Source of the DNA: Agrobacterium tumefaciens
GTDB lineage: Bacteria > Pseudomonadota > Alphaproteobacteria > Rhizobiales > Rhizobiaceae
Direction of reading: 5' to 3'
Assembly: GCF_013318015.2 (NCBI RefSeq)
Contig: NZ_CP115841.1
Coordinates: forward strand, 1,922,001-1,986,000
DNA: 64,000 nt
Below are positions 28,295 to 37,169 of the stretch, piece by piece. The notes below the pieces were generated by a model. It was given only the letters and a program-made list of their open reading frames with translations, did no database searches and had not been told where the DNA came from. Made by a program: the position numbers and the translations under genes. Each line of letters begins with the position of its first letter. Position 1 is the first letter of the stretch.

Positions 28295-29017
28295 TTATGC
28301 CAACGCCGGCTGGCCGCGCCGCACACGGCGCTCCAGGAGCGAAAAGACGAGGTTGGAAACCAGCGTAATGGCAAGGTAAAGCAGGGCTGCGGCAAGAAAG
28401 AACAGGAAATATTGCTTGGTGCTGGCGCCCGCCAGCCGTGTCGCAAGCGCCAGCTCCTGATAACCGACAACCGCCACCAGCGCGCTATCCTTCGTTACCG
28501 CAAGCCAGAGATTGGCAAGGCCCGGCAGGGCGTTCGGCAACAGTGCCGGCAAGACCACACGGCGGAAACGCAAGGCCGGCGACATGCCGAAGGCGCGCGC
28601 CGCCTCGATCTGCCCGTTCGGAATGGCAAGGATCGCACCGCGCAGCACCTCGGTCATATAGGCACCCTGCACGAAACCCAGAACCGCAACAGCGGCAACG
28701 AAACCGTTCACTTCCAAAGGCGGCAGGCCTGCCAGTTGTAGCAGCCGGTTCAGGCCATCAGTGCCGGCGTAATAAAGCCCGACGATGAGGATCAGTTCGG
28801 GAACGGCGCGGATTGCCGTCGTGTAGAGATTGAGCAGAAGGCCAAGCGGCCTGTTGCCGGAGAGCTTGCCAAGTGCACCGGCAAGCCCGATGACGATGCC
28901 GATCAGATAGGCACCGGCGGAAATGGCAAGCGTCGACGCCGCACCCTTCAAAAGGGTGCCGCCCCATCCCGGAGGATAGGGTGACAGCAGTTGCAGCGTG
29001 GTTTCAAGGCTTGCCAT
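28295..29017 (-). CDS. Polar amino-acid ABC transporter permease (HisQ type)
   Basis: A 240-residue inner-membrane permease. The loop TEVLRGAILAIPNGQIEAARAFGMSP near residues 130-155 is the conserved ATPase contact of this family, and RAVPELILIVGLYY near 70-85 is the matching upstream motif. It lies 22 bases after the binding-protein gene in transcript order and forms the channel with the HisM-type partner. Confidence 0.92.
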   Translation of the reverse strand: MASLETTLQLLSPYPPGWGGTLLKGAASTLAISAGAYLIGIVIGLAGALGKLSGNRPLGLLLNLYTTAIRAVPELILIVGLYYAGTDGLNRLLQLAGLPPLEVNGFVAAVAVLGFVQGAYMTEVLRGAILAIPNGQIEAARAFGMSPALRFRRVVLPALLPNALPGLANLWLAVTKDSALVAVVGYQELALATRLAGASTKQYFLFFLAAALLYLAITLVSNLVFSLLERRVRRGQPALA

Positions 29018-29039
29018 TTATGTGACCGGTCAGGAGAAA

Positions 29040-29810
29040 TTACTTACCGTAGATATCGAAGCTGAAGTATTTCTTGGTGATCTCGTCATACTTCCCGCTG
29101 GCGCGAACGGCAGCGAGAGCAGCGTTCAGCTTGTTCTTGAGTTCGGTGTCGTCCTTGCGCAGGCCGCCGGAAACGCCAAGGCCGAGGATTTCCTTGTCAT
29201 CCGCAACGTTGCCCATGTCGGCGCAGCAATCCTTGCCGGCATCGCTCTTCACGAAGGCATCGAGAACGAGCGAGTCGCCGAACACGTAGTCGATACGGCC
29301 GGCTGCGAGATCCTGAAACGCCTCGTCCAGCGTCTGATAGGTCTTTTCGTCTGCGACAGCAGCGAAATATTTCTTGTAATATTCGGACTGGATGGTCGCG
29401 ACCTGAATACCGATGGTCTTGCCCTTGACGTCTTCCGGCGCCGCACCCGGCTTGCCATCCTTGGCGCCGATCAGCTTGCTCGGCGTGTTGTAATATTTGT
29501 TGGTGAAATCGATGACCTTCTCGCGTTCTTCCGTGTTGGACATGGACGACCAGATAACATCGAACTTCTTCGTCTGCAGAGCCGGGATGAGGCCATCCCA
29601 GGAAAGCTCGACGATCGAGCATTTTTCCTTCATTTCCGCGCAGACGGCGTCCATGAGATCGATTTCCCAGCCCTGCCACTTTCCGCTGGCATCCTTGGCG
29701 AAGAAGGGTGGGTAGGATTCGTTCATGATGCCGAAGCGGACATCGGCGCTGGCGGTGAAGGCGGAAACCGCAAATGCCGTTCCGGCAAGCAGCGTGGCGA
29801 AGAATTTCAT
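29040..29810 (-). CDS. Periplasmic amino-acid-binding protein of the ABC transporter
   Basis: A 256-residue solute-binding protein of the SBP_bac_3 (HisJ/LAO) family. The signal peptide covers about residues 1-22 (MKFFATLLAGTAFAVSAFTASA). FGIMNESYPPFFAKDASGKWQGWEIDLMDAVCAEM is reported in two parts: FGIMNESYPPFF and GWEIDLMDAVCAEM, both typical of amino-acid receptors. It has a Cys pair at KDCC near residue 195. The ligand is probably a cationic or sulfonium amino acid, given the homocysteine methyltransferase in the same unit, but sequence alone does not show it. AGGAGAG precedes the ATG. Confidence 0.92.
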   Translation of the reverse strand: MKFFATLLAGTAFAVSAFTASADVRFGIMNESYPPFFAKDASGKWQGWEIDLMDAVCAEMKEKCSIVELSWDGLIPALQTKKFDVIWSSMSNTEEREKVIDFTNKYYNTPSKLIGAKDGKPGAAPEDVKGKTIGIQVATIQSEYYKKYFAAVADEKTYQTLDEAFQDLAAGRIDYVFGDSLVLDAFVKSDAGKDCCADMGNVADDKEILGLGVSGGLRKDDTELKNKLNAALAAVRASGKYDEITKKYFSFDIYGK

Positions 29811-29854
29811 TTAAAGTCTCTCCTGTTAAAACAAACGGCGAAGCGAAACGGCCA

Positions 29855-30631
29855 TCACGCCAGCGCGCCCGTAAATTCCCTGCAACGGGCGCTTGCGGGA
29901 TTGCCGAACACCTGCGCCGGTGGCCCCGCTTCCTCCACCCGGCCCTGATGCAGAAACATCACCTCGGTGGAAACATCGCGCGCAAAGCGCATCTCGTGAG
30001 TAACGAGCAGCATGGTGCGGCCTTCCTCGGCCAGATCGCGGATGACCTTCAGCACCTCGCCCACAAGTTCCGGATCGAGCGCCGAGGTGGGTTCGTCGAA
30101 CAGCATCACCGCCGGCTCCACGCAGAGCGCGCGCGCAATCGCGGCGCGCTGCTGCTGCCCGCCGGAGAGGAACGCCGGATAGGCATTTTTCTTGTCGTAA
30201 AGGCCAACCTTGTTCAGCAGGGCTTCGGCCTTTTCCACCGCCTCCTGCCGCTTGACGCCGAGAACGTGAACAGGCGCTTCGATGACATTTTCCAGAACGG
30301 TGCGGTGGGCCCAGAGATTGAAATTCTGGAACACCATGCCAAGCCCTGTACGCAGCTTTTCCACTTGCCGCCAGCTTTTCGGCACAGCCTTGCCGTCCCT
30401 GCCAATCTTCATGGCGATCTCCTCGCCATTGACGATGACCCGGCCGCGATCCGGCGTTTCGAGAAAGTTGATGCAGCGCAGGAAGGTACTCTTGCCGGAA
30501 CCGGACGAGCCGATGATCGATATCACATCGCCTTTGTGGGCCTTCAGCGAAACGCCCTTCAAAACTTCGTGTGTGCCGAAGCTCTTGTGGATGTCATCCG
30601 CTTCGAGCGCACAGGCGCCTGTATCTGCCAT
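29855..30631 (-). CDS. Amino-acid ABC transporter ATP-binding protein (HisP type)
   Basis: A 258-residue ATPase and first gene of the transporter operon. Walker A GSSGSGKST is near residue 43, signature LSGGQQQRAAIARAL near 150 and Walker B VMLFDEPTSALDPE near 175, followed by the H-loop VTHEMRFA. The insertion around residues 70-90 (RDGKAVPKSWRQVEKL) is typical of the HisP/OccP group used for basic amino acids and opines. AAGG is seven bases upstream of the ATG. A short inverted repeat (GCAAAA at 30668-30673, TTTTGC at 30684-30689) lies in the promoter region. Confidence 0.94.
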   Translation of the reverse strand: MADTGACALEADDIHKSFGTHEVLKGVSLKAHKGDVISIIGSSGSGKSTFLRCINFLETPDRGRVIVNGEEIAMKIGRDGKAVPKSWRQVEKLRTGLGMVFQNFNLWAHRTVLENVIEAPVHVLGVKRQEAVEKAEALLNKVGLYDKKNAYPAFLSGGQQQRAAIARALCVEPAVMLFDEPTSALDPELVGEVLKVIRDLAEEGRTMLLVTHEMRFARDVSTEVMFLHQGRVEEAGPPAQVFGNPASARCREFTGALA

Positions 30632-30792
30632 TTATTGACCTTGCCGATCCGGTTCATTGCGTGTCGAGCAAAATGCGGAGCGGTTTTGCGACAGGACATG
30701 CATAACAACAAAGACTTAAGCCACGCATGTTTAGCGAAACCTGCTGCAAACGCGCGCAATATCAGGCTCTTTTACACATTTGAAACGAAAAA

Positions 30793-32208
30793 TCATTTCA
30801 AAATATCATCTGCGAGCAACGATCTGCGCGATTTGCCCCTGATGCGCCTCGCCACGCTGGCCGCGTTACTGCCAGTCAGGGCCAATTGCGGCTCCGCCTG
30901 CGCCTCATCCTCGACAAGGCTGGCATTCGCTTGCAAACGCAGGCCCATCACGGCAACGACGAGGAAAAACCAGACGAAACCGGTACTGAGGAAGAACATC
31001 GTTTCCAGAAAGCCGTAGAGCAGGACATAAAGCCAGACGCCGACATAGAGCTTCGTCAGCGGGCTTTTGCGCGTGGCCTCATCCATCTTGCCGAGATCGC
31101 GAAGCGGCATCAGACAAATCCACGTCAGCACCAGAATAAGACCTGGCACGCCGCCGCCAAGCACAAGGTCGAAATAGCCATTGTGGGAATCCGGCGCCGT
31201 CGTTGCCCAGGTATTGTTCTCGGTGAAGCTCGTCATCAGGGTGTCGCTGCGCCAGAAGGCCTGGTAGCCGTATCCGACGATCGGGCTTTGGCGGATATAA
31301 TCTATCGAGACGGTCCAGATATCGGTTCTGCCGGTGAAACTGGCGTCGATCCCCAGTTTCGTCAGCATCTGTGAAAAGACCGGATCAACGGTCGTGCCGA
31401 CGATCACCACGGCGAAGGTTCCCAGAAGCACGGTCACAACAGCGTAACGCCATCTGGGCCAGCCCACGATGAACCAGCCCGTGGCGATGATGATCGGCAT
31501 CAGGCCGAGCGCGGTCTTGCCACCCGACTTGACGAGAAAGATCAACGACAGCAACAGCACCGCCAGGCCGCCGATAAGGGACCAGCGCTTGCACAGATAA
31601 ATCCCGACGATCATCAGCACCGCCATGATCGAGGCTGCCTCGTTCTTGTGGCGGAAGACCCCACGCCAGTTGCCTGCGAGGAGCGGCTCCAGCGCATCGC
31701 TTGCCTGATGGATCGACCGCGACGGCAGGACAGCAACGCCGAAATAACAGAGGAACAGGATGATCAGCACGCATGTGGCAAGCAGCGTGGTGAAATGCCG
31801 CTCGGTGCGCGGCAATTGCAGGAAGCAGCTGGCGAGCACGCAGATGATGGCGCACATGGCAAGCCGCCGCAGCGAAAACACCGGCGCGCCGCCCACCACC
31901 GAGGTAAAAATATACCAGCCGAAGATCGCGAGCATCAGCAAACGCGGCGTAAAGACGATGGAAGACGACCGCTCCTTTGCCATGAACGCCACGAAACTGA
32001 TGAGCAGGATGATCGCGGTGAGCTGGTTGAGGAGGTTGGACCCGGCCGCCATGGCGGACCCCAGATAGGTCGAGGAAAGCGAGATATAGGGCGAGAAGCC
32101 GACCGTGAAATAAAAGAACGTCACATAAAACAGTGCATTCCGCCAGGCGACACTCGCCTGCTCATCATGCGCTGCATCCATCAGGTAATTTTCTCTACCT
32201 TTTTCCAT
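30793..32208 (-). CDS. Wzy/O-antigen-ligase-like polysaccharide polymerase
   Basis: A 471-residue inner-membrane protein with about eleven helices. It carries the large periplasmic loop and the conserved region GNWRGVFRHKNEAAS near residue 180 and SFTGRTDIWTVSIDYIRQSPIVGYGY near 290, both typical of WaaL/Wzy/ExoQ proteins; the His-Lys-Asn motif and the second Arg are known to be important in this family. It should polymerise lipid-linked repeat units in the periplasm. Alternative ATGs are 32208 and 32181, neither with a strong ribosome-binding site. It lies among glycosyltransferase and Wzz-type genes, so it is probably the polymerase of this polysaccharide cluster. Confidence 0.87.
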   Translation of the reverse strand: MEKGRENYLMDAAHDEQASVAWRNALFYVTFFYFTVGFSPYISLSSTYLGSAMAAGSNLLNQLTAIILLISFVAFMAKERSSSIVFTPRLLMLAIFGWYIFTSVVGGAPVFSLRRLAMCAIICVLASCFLQLPRTERHFTTLLATCVLIILFLCYFGVAVLPSRSIHQASDALEPLLAGNWRGVFRHKNEAASIMAVLMIVGIYLCKRWSLIGGLAVLLLSLIFLVKSGGKTALGLMPIIIATGWFIVGWPRWRYAVVTVLLGTFAVVIVGTTVDPVFSQMLTKLGIDASFTGRTDIWTVSIDYIRQSPIVGYGYQAFWRSDTLMTSFTENNTWATTAPDSHNGYFDLVLGGGVPGLILVLTWICLMPLRDLGKMDEATRKSPLTKLYVGVWLYVLLYGFLETMFFLSTGFVWFFLVVAVMGLRLQANASLVEDEAQAEPQLALTGSNAASVARRIRGKSRRSLLADDILK

Positions 32209-32615
32209 ACGTTCTCACATCGTACCCGATGCTTCGTCTCGGTAACATGAATATCCCGTCAAAACCCTATTTTTTAGTTATCCATAATACACGGAGGAAT
32301 AGTAATTCCATCATATAGGAATGAAACCCGGAAAAATGAAACGGAACCTGATTTTCGAAGTCAACATATGGATAAGGGTAGAATCTTGACCATATCAAAC
32401 TTCATCTGTCAAATTTAAGTTGCTGATTTCCCTATTATTGGCTAGACATACGCCCTTGTTAAGGTTGCTTATATCTATTTTAAGACAGAGATATTTCGCT
32501 ACGTTAAGAATATACTGGGGTGATGATCCGAAATTCTGTTTAACGTATATTAACAACTCTGGATATATCTTTGGCTTGTTGATTTCATAAACGCGTAAAT
32601 AGCTGGAAACCGACG
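32209..32615. other. AT-rich divergent promoter region in the polysaccharide cluster
   Basis: About 400 bases between the divergent polymerase and acyltransferase-like genes. The composition is clearly richer in A and T than the flanking genes. A 91-codon minus-strand frame here has atypical composition and overlaps the next gene, so I do not call it. Promoters for both genes are expected; no box is assigned. Confidence 0.45.
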
Positions 32616-33779
32616 GTGGACGTTCCGATACACACCAATATGGACGATAGCAACAACGAAGGGGCGACACAACGCCCGGTTCAGCCAGCTGCGCCCGGCG
32701 TTCGACCCATGCGCAGGGACGATCTTCCGGCTGTCGAGGTTGTGCTCAACAGCGCGTTCAAAAAGACCGGGCTTGATAGAAACTTCGACTTCGGCGCTTA
32801 CGTCGAAACATTGTTTTTCAGCAGTCCTGTGTTTGATCCCGAATACGGTAGCGTTGTCTACGATGCTGGAGAGAGCGGGGTTACAAGCGTTATCCTTGCC
32901 GTCCCCATGCGGTTTGTCGCGAACGGAAAACCCATTACCGCAAGGTTGTTATGTGCTTTCGCGTCGAAAGGAAAACTCGGCGCACTCGGCGCCGCGCGCC
33001 TCTCCCGCGGCATGCGCGCGACGAAACACGATATGCTGTTTTCGGACACGGCCTCCCCCGTCAGCGCCGATCATTGGCTTGCGATCGGCGGCAGCATGTT
33101 GCCGATGGAAAGCCTCCAATGGCACAAGGCGCTCAAGCCTTTCAGCGCGATTGCCCTGCGCATGCCGCGCCGTTCGCAAGTAGTCAAATCCAGGCCCGGA
33201 CTTATGGCGCTTGGATTTGTGGACCGTATCCTGCGATCGTGGAAAAAGGGCATAAGGCCCAATGAAGTTGCCGGCACCACGGTCAGACCGGTGGATTTCG
33301 AAACGTTCCGACGCAACGCGCTGACAATGATCGAGCGTTTTTCCGTCCGCCCGGAATGGTCCCACGAGGAATTCCACTGGCTGATCGAAATGAGTAAAAC
33401 CAACGGCACCCTTGGTGAATTGAGTAGCCTGGCGATCGAAAATGCCGAAGGCCGCATCATCGGCGCTGCCCTGTTTTTCGGACAGGCGGGACGGACCGCC
33501 TATGTGCTGAACCTCGTCTGCGATGCCGGTCGCGAAAACGACGTGCTCGGTGCGCTGTTCCGCCATTTCGATGATGAAAACTATGCCCATGTCACCGGCA
33601 TGTCGCAACCGTTTCTCATGAACGCGCTCTACCGTCAGAACCACGTGACCTTCCATCATCGCGGTTATTTCTGCATGGCCACCCGGGATGAAGCCCTCCG
33701 GGATCGGGCGCTTGCCGGCGATATATATATTGGCGGGCTAAGCTCGGAAAGCTGGAGCAAGCTCATCACAGATTTCTAA
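32616..33779 (+). CDS. GNAT-like acyltransferase in the polysaccharide cluster
   Basis: A 387-residue cytoplasmic protein. Its N-terminal part (VRPMRRDDLPAVEVVLNSAF near residue 28) has the GNAT start, and a second GNAT-like half is suggested by LAIENAEGRIIGAALFFGQ near 270 and the DAGRENDVLGALFRHF segment near 300. This layout resembles acyltransferases that decorate sugars or lipid-linked intermediates. Substrate and activity are unknown. The start is either GTG 32616, with GGA eight bases upstream, or ATG 32640. It converges on a glycosyltransferase gene. Confidence 0.6.
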   Translation: MDVPIHTNMDDSNNEGATQRPVQPAAPGVRPMRRDDLPAVEVVLNSAFKKTGLDRNFDFGAYVETLFFSSPVFDPEYGSVVYDAGESGVTSVILAVPMRFVANGKPITARLLCAFASKGKLGALGAARLSRGMRATKHDMLFSDTASPVSADHWLAIGGSMLPMESLQWHKALKPFSAIALRMPRRSQVVKSRPGLMALGFVDRILRSWKKGIRPNEVAGTTVRPVDFETFRRNALTMIERFSVRPEWSHEEFHWLIEMSKTNGTLGELSSLAIENAEGRIIGAALFFGQAGRTAYVLNLVCDAGRENDVLGALFRHFDDENYAHVTGMSQPFLMNALYRQNHVTFHHRGYFCMATRDEALRDRALAGDIYIGGLSSESWSKLITDF

Positions 33780-33816
33780 GGCACTTGCGCCGGTTTTGAA
33801 GAAAGTGCCGAGCCTT

Positions 33817-34896
33817 CTATGCCCCAGTGAAGCGCTGGACATTCGCTGAAATCAGGTGACGCAGCGCCTTCGCGTAACGTTTGGAGCGCGTCTTGGCCGC
33901 AAGGGCGCTCGACCAGTCCACCATCGATCCGTTGATATCGAAATCTCCGAGCTGGCCCTCGGGAACGTCACCCTTTTCGATACGCTCGACGATGGAGCCC
34001 AGCGCCGCGTAAAACTCGGGCGAGCGATAGGGCGGATGCAGCGAATACATGCCGTTGCCAGTGCCGAGAAAATCAAGCCGGTATACGCCGATGCGCATCA
34101 TATTGTCGCTCAGCACCTCTTCGGCAGGCATTGAGACCGGTTGCTGATTATAGGCATAGGAGCGGATGCGCCGTTTGACGTCGGGTCTCAGCAGTTCGAG
34201 CGAGCCGATACGCTTGGCGAAACGGTCCATGTCGATCATGAACAGGCGGGTAGAAACGGTCGCGAACCGCCATGTGGGAACGCGGCTCGGCAGCTTGCGC
34301 GGTTCGGGAATGTTCTTCACCCCCGGCATGCCGACATGGCGGGAGATATCGAGATCGCCGCGCACGGTGGGCGGCCCGGAAAACGGCGTGATGCAGAGCG
34401 CGTCCGGGTTGGCCTTCTGCAGCGCAATGGCTTCGTTGAACCAGCTCTGGCTGCCGCCGCCAAACATCATGTCGCTGTCCATATGCAGCACATAACGGGC
34501 GTTGGCACGTTTCAACCCGTGGAAATAAACATGGAAAGGCCCGCCGTCGAAAGCCTTGGCGGGATAAGGAACCGGCGAGCGCGAAAAGAACGTCTCCGCC
34601 ACCGCACTGCGCGCCGCATCGCTATAGTCGGCAATATCCACATGCAGATGCGGATAGTTGGCCTGCATTTCCTCCAGCATGTCAAACAGGCGTTTGCTGG
34701 CGGCCTCGAAACCGTTGCCCTTGTAGCGGCCGGCTCCAACCTGGCCGGTATCCACCGTCAGGAGAATGCGGTCCACCTGCCCGCCCCAGACCCGCAGCTG
34801 ATGCGGAACGGTCAGGGCCGCATGCGGTGCGTCGAAGGGATGCAGATTGATTTGCAGCGCCTTATGTACGGGAGGAAGCGGCATTTCAGCAGTCAT
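33817..34896 (-). CDS. Glycosyltransferase (GT-A type), polysaccharide cluster
   Basis: A 359-residue protein with a GT-A-like organisation: RILLTVDTGQVG near residue 43, then YVLHMDSDMMFGGGSQSWF near 138 giving a DxD metal-binding motif, and a downstream RVPTWRFATVSTRLFMIDMDRF segment near 207. The acceptor and donor sugar are unknown. It starts two bases after the GH10 gene's stop, so the two are translationally coupled. The pairing of a transferase with an exported glycosidase is unusual and suggests they act on the same polymer. Confidence 0.72.
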   Translation of the reverse strand: MTAEMPLPPVHKALQINLHPFDAPHAALTVPHQLRVWGGQVDRILLTVDTGQVGAGRYKGNGFEAASKRLFDMLEEMQANYPHLHVDIADYSDAARSAVAETFFSRSPVPYPAKAFDGGPFHVYFHGLKRANARYVLHMDSDMMFGGGSQSWFNEAIALQKANPDALCITPFSGPPTVRGDLDISRHVGMPGVKNIPEPRKLPSRVPTWRFATVSTRLFMIDMDRFAKRIGSLELLRPDVKRRIRSYAYNQQPVSMPAEEVLSDNMMRIGVYRLDFLGTGNGMYSLHPPYRSPEFYAALGSIVERIEKGDVPEGQLGDFDINGSMVDWSSALAAKTRSKRYAKALRHLISANVQRFTGA

Positions 34897-34898
34897 AA

Positions 34899-35969
34899 TT
34901 ACGCACCACGGTTCCGGAATTCATTGATGACGGCCATCATGGGTTTTTCGTTGAAGCTCCAGTCGAGCGGCAGCGGCCGGTTCGCGGTGCCATCCCGGCG
35001 GGGATAGGCCCAGCGAATCCAGGTATATTGGTCCGAAATGCCCCATGTGGTGATGGAGGAAAGCGGGCCGCCTTCGCACGCCGCTTCGAGAAAATCGCGG
35101 ACCTGACCGTTTATCAGCATGTCGCGCTCGGCTTCCGGCGCGGGAAGCGTCTGGTCCATCGCATCCAGTTCCGTCACCAGAACGGCAAGACCATAACTGC
35201 GCATTTCCTTGGTAAAGGCGGCAAGCTCGTCTTTCGCAATGGGCCAGCCACCGCGCAGATGCCCCTGCAGGCCGATAGCGTTGATCGGAGCGCCTTTCTC
35301 TAGCAGCTCGAGAATGAGATTGCGGAAGGCCGCGCGCTTGGCCGGCGATTTCTCGACCGCAAATTCCACATCATATTCGTTGAGGACGAGCTGGGCCTTC
35401 GGATCGACGGAATGGGCGATGTCAAAGGCCTTTTTGATGGCGTCCGGGCCTGCGCCATAATACCAGGCGTCGCGGCGCGAGCGCACATTGCCGGGCACGT
35501 CGGGGATAGGCTCATTGACCACATCCCAGCTGTGTATCACGTCCTTGTACCGTTCCATCACCTTGACGATGTGGGTTTCCATCAACTTCTCGACCTTCGC
35601 GCCGCTGCCGATGCTGGCAAGCCAGGGCGCGTTGGAAGCGTACCAGATAAGCGGATGACCATGCATGGTGAGTTTGTTCTGGCGCGCGAAGTTCGCAAGC
35701 GCATCGGCAGCGGCAAAATCGAACACCTCTGCCGAAGGCCGCATCACCTCCCATTTCATTTCAGTAACGGGTGTGATGCGAGAGCAATATTTGACCACCG
35801 CTTCGCCGATGCGGCTATCGGCGGTAAGGTCCGGCAGATAGATGGCCGCACCGTAAGGGGCAATCTTTGTCGACGTTTTCCTGGTCGCGGCAACGCCTTG
35901 CCCGGCCATGGCATGCAACAGGCCCGCGCTTGCAGCACCACCCAGAAAATTCCGCCGCCCGATCTGCAT
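34899..35969 (-). CDS. Tat-exported GH10 family glycoside hydrolase (endo-xylanase-like)
   Basis: A 356-residue family 10 glycosidase. The N-terminus GRRNFLGGAASAGLL is a twin-arginine export signal, so it folds before export. The catalytic residues are E153 in SWDVVNEP (acid/base) and E267 in VTELDAMD (nucleophile). HGHPLIWYAS near residue 103 and LNEYDVEF near 197 complete the GH10 pattern. It could attack plant xylan, but its position in a surface-polysaccharide cluster and coupling to a glycosyltransferase gene make processing of the cell's own polymer likely. ATG 35969 is preferred over the frame's earlier start at 35996. Confidence 0.9.
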   Translation of the reverse strand: MQIGRRNFLGGAASAGLLHAMAGQGVAATRKTSTKIAPYGAAIYLPDLTADSRIGEAVVKYCSRITPVTEMKWEVMRPSAEVFDFAAADALANFARQNKLTMHGHPLIWYASNAPWLASIGSGAKVEKLMETHIVKVMERYKDVIHSWDVVNEPIPDVPGNVRSRRDAWYYGAGPDAIKKAFDIAHSVDPKAQLVLNEYDVEFAVEKSPAKRAAFRNLILELLEKGAPINAIGLQGHLRGGWPIAKDELAAFTKEMRSYGLAVLVTELDAMDQTLPAPEAERDMLINGQVRDFLEAACEGGPLSSITTWGISDQYTWIRWAYPRRDGTANRPLPLDWSFNEKPMMAVINEFRNRGA

Positions 35970-36249
35970 TCGCCCGCCTCCACAACCCCGGCGCATCGGC
36001 CTGAAAATCGAAAGCGATTTTCGAAAGGGACGATGCGCATATCACAACTGTCAGAACGTCGCTGATGCGTCCCAATGGCCGCACGGCGCTCTAATTCTCA
36101 AAACATAACATCTTGATCATGCCAAAAGGATATTAAAGATTTGCAAGGTTAACTGACGCTATACCACGTCACAATTGGCGCAAGCCGGCTTAATCCGGTA
36201 GTAACTTCAGTGTGAGAATTATTGACCCGCCCCTGATGGAGTAAAAATA

Positions 36250-37161
36250 TTGGTTTCCGTTTCGATTGTCATTCCCGTTCGCAACGGCGAGCGTTACATC
36301 GTGGAAGCGATCGAAAGCGTGTTGTCTCAGGGGAAAACCGTTTGCGAAGTGCTCGTCGTCGATGACGGCTCCACCGACACAACGGCGCAAAAGGTGCAAA
36401 GTTTCGCCGATCCCCGCGTAAAACTGCTGGCCCGGCCGCAGGGACGGCAGGGCGTTTCCGCCGTGCGCAATTTCGGCCTGTCGCAGGCGCGCGGTGAATG
36501 GACGATGTTTCTCGATGCCGACGACCGCGTGAAGCCGGGCGCGATCGCCGCCCTATGCGCCGGCATCTCCGGACCGGATGTCGTTGCTGTCTACGGCGAT
36601 TATGAGCGCATTGACGAGAATGGCGCCAAGATCGGACGGCGCAACCTCATCAGACGGCGGGAAAAACCTGATGGTTTCATCCTCCAGCCGCTTTTGGGCG
36701 GAAACTTCATCGTCAATGGCGGCATCATGCTGGTTAAAACCCGCATCTTTCAGGATTTTGGCGGTTTCGACGAGACATTGCGTTATGCGGAAGACTGGTA
36801 TGGCTGGTGCCGGCTGGCTGCCTCCGGCCGTTTCGCCTATCTGCCCGGCCGCCACGTGCTGGATTACCGTGTGCACCGGACAAGCGTGATGATGAACCGC
36901 CTTCTGACCTTCCGGGATTGCGAACCGGCGATCGAAGCGGTGTTTTCCGATCCCGCCATCGTCGCCGCCATTGCGCCGCAGGAATTGCGCCGGCTTCGCC
37001 AAAAATTCGAAAATCACATGAATGCCTATACCGTGGCGCAGGCCTTTCGCGCCCGGCGCTATCGCGAGGCCTTTTCGGCGCTTGCCGATACATTTGTCAA
37101 TCGCCCGCGCCAAAGCCTGCGCGCCGTCGTGTTTTCCGCCGCAGCCCTTGCCGGAATTTAG
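36250..37161 (+). CDS. Family 2 glycosyltransferase
   Basis: A 303-residue GT2 enzyme. VSIVIPVRNGERYIVEAIESV at the N-terminus and VVDDGSTDTT near residue 37 bind the nucleotide sugar; TMFLDADDRVKPGA near 88 is the DxD motif. EDWYGWCRLA near 183 fits the family's ED-W catalytic-base region. It transfers a sugar from an NDP donor in the cytoplasm during repeat-unit assembly. The start is TTG 36250 with GGAG about ten bases upstream. The next glycosyltransferase begins nine bases after its stop. Confidence 0.9.
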   Translation: MVSVSIVIPVRNGERYIVEAIESVLSQGKTVCEVLVVDDGSTDTTAQKVQSFADPRVKLLARPQGRQGVSAVRNFGLSQARGEWTMFLDADDRVKPGAIAALCAGISGPDVVAVYGDYERIDENGAKIGRRNLIRRREKPDGFILQPLLGGNFIVNGGIMLVKTRIFQDFGGFDETLRYAEDWYGWCRLAASGRFAYLPGRHVLDYRVHRTSVMMNRLLTFRDCEPAIEAVFSDPAIVAAIAPQELRRLRQKFENHMNAYTVAQAFRARRYREAFSALADTFVNRPRQSLRAVVFSAAALAGI

Positions 37162-37169
37162 GAGTGTCC

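Noticed and set aside
32395..32670. 91-codon minus-strand frame in the AT-rich gap
   Set aside because: Unusual composition, no ribosome-binding site, and overlap with the start of the acyltransferase-like gene.
33780..33809. GGCACTT/AAGTGCC inverted repeat between convergent genes
   Set aside because: Seven-base arms, long loop and no T-run on either strand, so not a supported terminator.
36807..37169. In-frame extension of the second GT2 gene into the first
   Set aside because: The ATG at 37170 has AGGAG upstream and gives a normal GT2 N-terminus; the extension only overlaps the previous gene.
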